From Drosophila miranda (lineage: Eukaryota; Arthropoda; Insecta; Diptera; Drosophilidae), in contig NC_046678.1 of assembly GCF_003369915.1 (NCBI RefSeq), forward strand, positions 1,302,001 through 1,366,000: a DNA stretch of 64,000 bases. Reading direction: 5' to 3'. The notes under the pieces are model-generated. The model was not told where the DNA came from and made no database searches. It saw only the letters and a program-made list of their open reading frames with translations. Below are positions 58,998-64,000 of this stretch, one piece after another; position 1 is the stretch's first letter; each line of letters begins with the position of its first letter. The position numbers and the translations under genes were made by a program.

Positions 58998-60689
58998 GAG
59001 GTTTTAGTTTAATTTTTAAAATTTTTCCTATTTTCTGAAAAGACTACTATATTTCAATGAATAGCAGGTTTCATAGATTATTGTTTAAAGTGACTTGTTA
59101 TCTCTTGTTCAGTTTGGAATACTAAATATAAATTCTATAAGCTGCAAATCAGGTTCCCCATTGGCCTGTCTAAGGCTGGCGGCTAGACTAGATCGATTTG
59201 GGTTTAATAAATCGATTTCAAAAATGTTCTGCCATTTATATCAATATTTGAGAGCTTATCCGACCATTCAGATGAGGATATTCATTCTTATACGAAATCG
59301 TTCTCCATTTATTTGCTAATCGATGCACCAAATTTTGCCAAACCTCACGGACGAATTGGGAACTTTGGAGGCCATTGTGTATTCGAAACGTGTAAAGGAT
59401 TGAAACATTAAAGCAAAAAGTTGTTACCTCTACCTCTAGTTCTAATAAGGTAACCAGTCTAAACCATGTATATATGGTATTATTGTGCGATTTACGAATT
59501 ATGAGATGTGATGGCAGTTCTTTGATTTAACTTTATATCCCAAGCAGTGCTGCCTGGTTTTCAGAGATTTGAAAAAAAATGGTAAACGTAGCTAAAAGGA
59601 AAGGGAAAAGGATTACGGCCCCAAAATATACAATATTTGGTGGTATTAGTGATTTTGTTATACTAGAGCATCCCGCTCTTTACTGTTGTAGTATTTGTCG
59701 TTTTTTGAAATTAAATTAAAATATTTTAATGGCAATTCGTAGTTGTGGCAATATTTTTCTTATCTATGCAACCTTATAACATTTGAAACGTTCCAAAATT
59801 TAGTTTTAACTAGATTCATTTGACTGAACACTCGTTCCACATCAGCATTTCACCAGGAGAGAAAGCATTTGAGTAGCAAATAGAGCAAGTGGTTCGAATG
59901 GGTTCTTTCTCCCCGCATCTTTGTAGGCCAGCACCTACATATGCCCGAAATTTAATAGTACTGTCGGTATTTTCCCATTTTAACAAATACATTTTATCGT
60001 ACGACTTTATACTATCAATGTCGGTGATCTTACTATCTTCCAAAACTTCCCCAACTTCCCCCAATGACAAAGGAAAATACATTGAGTTTATTAAGAACAA
60101 CATTATAGGCTAGTCTTAAATTTAACACAACCAAAATCTTGCTCTTATGAACAAAGTTTCCATCATGAAATGGATAAAAAACCACTCCAATTTTTGTTCT
60201 TCAACAAAAAATCCAGAAAAGATTAAATTTTAGTTTAAAGCTAAAATAAGCTGAATTTGTTTTCATAATATACTAAACAGCCTATATAAGCTAATTGCAA
60301 TTTTTATAAGCTAGTCACCTTTTAAAAATGCTCGATCTAGTCTGAAATAGGCTAAACTATCAGCACTGGTTCCCAACCGTTTTAGTTCGAAATATAGAAA
60401 ATGTAATGTACAAACTTTTGAGATATCGAAGTTCAACTGTATATATAGCACATATATATAAGTATATAGTATGAAAATATATACAAACTGCTTAGAGAAT
60501 ATCATAAGGTGTAGGCACGTGTGTCTTGGCACAACAGTTACACAGGTTTATGGAAGGCCTCTGCCATCTTTGTTCTATTTATCTTAATTATTCGCGAGCG
60601 ATACTTCTGCCCTGATAAGACGATTAATTATCCGAATTATCTGTATAATTACTATGTGCTACAGTGGATAACATTAATATTAATAGTCA
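58998..60689. other. Intergenic DNA, mostly unassigned
   Basis: No supported host gene. Contains a hAT C-terminal remnant (59800-59890, listed separately) and an AGCTAA/ATAAGCT-rich patch at about 60230-60350 ending in ATCAGCACTGG. Confidence 0.4.
59800..59890 (-). pseudogene. hAT dimerisation-region remnant
   Basis: The minus strand reads CYSNA, then after a short insertion ADVERVFSQMNLVKTK. This matches the conserved hAT C-terminal pattern (SNA-x-ERVFS-x-MN-x-IK-x-K). It is the type of tail missing from the pseudogene at 17212-18960. Confidence 0.55.
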
Positions 60690-60955
60690 GTAAGGCTTCA
60701 CCAGACGACGCAAATATTGAACGACACGTCAAGGGAGCGGAAGGGGGCGTGTCAGGGTTTTGAAATACACTTGTAACAGCGACATATCACAGAAGTCTGG
60801 ATACAAAATGTCGTTGCTCAAGCTCTTATAGTCTCTGAGCACTATGCGCTCATAGGGACGGACGGACGAACAGACAGACATGGCTCAATCGACTCGGCTA
60901 TTGATGCAGCCCAAGAATATGTATACTTTATGGGGTATCGGGTAAACGATAATTT
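60690..60955 (-). repeat. mini-me/DINE-1-like repeat fragment, copy K
   Basis: GGAAGGGGGCGTGTCAGGG, CACAGAAGTCTGGATAC, GACGGACGGACGAACAGACAGAC, AATCGACTCGGCTATTGATGC and TTTATGGGGTATCGGGTA, in inverted orientation. Confidence 0.65.
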
Positions 60956-61039
60956 TCAAATTGTAGAATAAAGCTTGCAGTATTACCTTATCATAAAGGA
61001 ATACATATTTAAATCTTTATTTAAAATTAAAAGAAAATA

Positions 61040-61400
61040 TAATTCAACAAAATAAAGCTGGGCGTTTCCATGACTTTTGGTCAGTGTCCTGATACAACTT
61101 GAACGTGTTGGCAATGCCCATTTTCTCCACCAACTGCTTCAAATTTTCTTTAAAAATTATCCATTATCCCATCAATGAAAACAAGATTTCCCACTCCTTT
61201 TGTGGAAATGCAGCCCCAAATCATGACACTACACCCTCTCCGTGATTCACTGTTGATCTTAAGTGATTCTTCTGCAGCTCAGTATTTGGTTTCCGCTAAG
61301 CCATTGTCTTGCTGCCACTGCCATAACGGTTAGCCTTGCTTTCTGTTAGGAATATTACATTATCCCACCAGCTTTGGTCCGTTTTGGAGTAGTCCTGGCA
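61040..61400 (-). pseudogene. Tc1-like transposase fragment
   Basis: Minus-strand frames read WWDNVIFLTESKANRYGSGS, then SVMIWGCISTKGVGNLVFID and GIMDNF. This is the central DD34E region of a Tc1 transposase (W-x-x-VIF-x-DES and GGSVMVWG). The Asp of the DES motif is changed to Thr, and stops interrupt the frame. Confidence 0.7.
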
Positions 61401-61696
61401 GCCATAGGTCTGTGGATTTTTTTAAAAAGTATCTCAGATCTACTTACAAGTCACAAGGGGAGGGACAAGAAACAAGAAACTCATTGATTTGCTTAGCCTT
61501 TGGATCAGTGATCGTATTTATTCCCGTATTTATTCGTTTTTTCGTTCGTTTAGGCACCGTTTCCTTATAATATTCAGGTGAATATACTCGAAAGCCAACT
61601 TAAAAGTAACAAATTGAGCTCTGGATCTATGTATTAAGATTGCAATTAAAACGAATAGATGAAAAGAATCGCAATCGGAAGCAAAAGGATAGAGTC

Positions 61697-62468
61697 ATGT
61701 CATCAGTGAACTATGGGTACCGCATTAAAGTTAAAAAGCGAGCCAACACAGGAAGAGGTAAGTACTGATTGCAGTTAAATTTGACACATTCTATAATCGG
61801 AATTGGCCTTACTTATTTTTAGGCCATCAAGCGGTTTTCACAACGGATCACAAGCTTTCAAGGGAAAATTATAAGATGTTGAGTTCCACATGTGATTCAA
61901 GTCATCTGGGAAGCAGGTTCGCATCAGTATTATCAAGCGTTCTGATCCCGCAGACACCCGCATCTTCAAGAATCTGTGCTAATAGAAATGGCTACCACTT
62001 TCCGTGTCGTGTGAGCAGGAAAAGAATCGAAGGACCTTTGAGCATCATTCTCTTCGATTTGCTGGCTCTAATTATGCTTCAACGCCACCGTTTCTTTATG
62101 TTGTTTATGCTGCTAATAGCCTCACATCATATTTGCTTATCGCATTCGCTGCTAGTGGAGGAACCGAAGCTGACATCCACTGATGAGTCGTCCAGAAACA
62201 ATACAATTTCCCGGGCAAAGCCAGTTGGACACGGACACGGAGGCAACAGCAGCTCGACTGGCATTGGAGAAAGCCATGCAATTTCTGGTTCCTCTCCAGT
62301 TGCGGCCAGCGGTTATTTGGAAAAATTGGATAATTTTGAGCGTAGTGTGGCCGCCGTTCTGATAAAGGTCGCTTACGGCACAACATCTACAACGAAACGC
62401 AGCATACCAGACAATAGCTATGCTTCAGGCCTAACTACAGTTGCTACACCACTCCTGACGACCCAGAG
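61697..62468 (+). CDS. Unrecognised membrane or secreted protein, first two coding exons (partial)
   Basis: Exon 1 (61697-61757, MSSVNYGYRIKVKKRANTGR) and exon 2 (61823-62468) join in phase 1 over a 65-nt intron with good GTAAGT and TTTTTAG signals. Exon 2 ends at a CAGAG|GTACGA donor in phase 2. Read-through would stop at 62542, so later exons should lie right of this window. The protein has a basic N-terminus, then one or two hydrophobic segments (SIILFDLLALIML and FFMLFMLLIASHHICLS, about residues 130-165), which could be a signal anchor or an internal signal. A Ser/Gly/His-rich stretch follows, then YLEKLDNFERSVAAVLIKVA. ATG 62071 (MLQRHRFF) would give a conventional cleavable signal peptide and is a plausible alternative start. 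I do not recognise the gene. Confidence 0.6.
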
Positions 62469-62541
62469 GTACGACATAAATAGCTATTACTATAGCTATA
62501 GCAGCTGTATTATTAAATATTGCATATGTATGTCTGGTTCA

Positions 62542-62609
62542 TGAGTGATCAAGTGAACAATTTAGCAACAGAGCTTGTTCACTAAAGTGATCACTCTTTA
62601 CCCAACACC
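62542..62609. repeat. Solo end of the hAT family
   Basis: GAGTGATCAAGTGAACAATTT... CACTCTTTACCCAACAC resembles the right subterminal region and TIR of the hAT at 48882-51495. Only about 70 bp remain. Confidence 0.5.
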
Positions 62610-62804
62610 CAACAATCGATTTATATAAGGTTCTAGATGAATGACAAAAATTATAATTAACAATGTTTAAAATGAATTGAGTGAATTCAAATCTACGCCG
62701 AAAGAGTGAATGAGCGCACTAACGAAAGACTCATACTCATTACATTTCAACGAAGATGCATGAATTGAATGAGTGAGGGGTGGTTGCCGAATTCATTCGT
62801 ATGC

Positions 62805-63265
62805 ACTCATTTTTTGTACTCAAAGAGTATAGGGGTATATTAGATTTGTGCGGAAAATGTATATGTGTAACGCTCAGAAGAAAGCTTTTGCGACCCCATA
62901 GCCGACCAGCGTCAATAGCCGAGTCGATTGAGCTGTGTCTGTCTGTCTGTCCGTTTTGTTTGACGCCTAGTTCCCAGAGGCTAGAAAAGCTAGAGCAACG
63001 AATTGTTGTATCTAGGCTCCTGTGATAAAACACTAAAATAAGTTTGTTTCAAAATGTATGCCACGCCCTCTTCCGCCCCCACAAAGGACGAAAATCTGTG
63101 GCATCACGCCGTTCACGTCGCCTACGCATTTTCTGTATCTCTCTCAGACACTCTTTGTCGTGCATTATGTGCGCCCTCTGGCGGAGGGGACCATACTGAC
63201 TGCGTATCGAGTATAAATGTAAAGTCGTGGCCGTAGCAACGACTCACAACGTTTCCCCTCTTTTA
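62805..63265 (+). repeat. mini-me/DINE-1-like repeat, copy L
   Basis: TTTTTGTACTCAAAGAGTATAGGGGTATATTAG, GTCAATAGCCGAGTCGATTGAG, TGTCTGTCTGTCTGTCCG, CTTCCGCCCCCACAAAGGACG and TATCGAGTATAAATGTAAAG through ACTCACAACGTTTCCCC. Both ends are recognisable, with internal shortening. Confidence 0.72.

Positions 63266-64000
<735 letters not shown>

Noticed and set aside
59816..60103. A 95-codon minus-strand frame as a host gene
   Set aside because: Its end overlaps a hAT SNA...ERVFSQMN remnant in a shifted frame, so this stretch is more likely transposon debris. The rest has no known domain.

Overview
The window is nuclear DNA of a Drosophila species from the dot chromosome (Muller element F). The evidence is a set of intron-containing genes that sit on chromosome 4 of D. 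melanogaster: the P5B ATPase anne (CG32000), ankyrin (Ank), yellow-h, the fibulin-like CG31999 and the adaptor Crk. They lie in AT-rich DNA with dense transposon remnants. Many copies of a mini-me/DINE-1-like repeat carrying GTCY microsatellites suggest a non-melanogaster lineage, perhaps the obscura group. That species guess is inference only.

Layout: anne (-, 257-11082, 8 exons, first intron 5.4 kb and full of repeats); a transposon graveyard at 11.1-22.0 kb (Tc3-like element with TIRs and TA duplication, Helitron fragment, hAT-derived pseudogene, LINE and mini-me pieces); Ank (-, 22033-30529, 10 exons); GAR1 (+, 31644-32442, 3 exons); yellow-h (+, 33920-36469, 3 exons); CG31999 (+, 37254-45923, 13 exons, introns carrying a zinc-finger retropseudogene, a LINE piece, a mini-me copy and a Helitron 5' end); Crk (-, 46141-47449, 6 exons). 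A second graveyard at 48.4-61.4 kb holds a Helitron split by a complete hAT element with an 8-bp target duplication, a LOA/I-type LINE with RNase H, and Tc1-like pieces. The first two coding exons of an unrecognised membrane or secreted protein lie at 61697-62468 (+). The exon chains were built by hand from splice signals. For anne, Ank, GAR1, yellow-h, CG31999 and Crk the summed exon lengths are divisible by three and intron phases agree throughout.

The host genes are not an operon and act in unrelated processes: endolysosomal transport (anne), membrane-skeleton linkage (Ank), pseudouridylation snoRNPs (GAR1), a yellow-family secreted protein, an extracellular matrix protein, and phosphotyrosine signalling (Crk). 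CG31999 and Crk converge with 217 bp between stop codons. The points most worth a second look are the hAT-in-Helitron nesting, the translatable hAT subterminal repeats, a perfect 32-bp-arm hairpin near the Helitron 5' end, GAR1 on this element, the Sp-type zinc-finger retropseudogene, and the unrecognised gene near the right end. I saw no convincing new biological system, no tRNA or rRNA gene and no CRISPR array.
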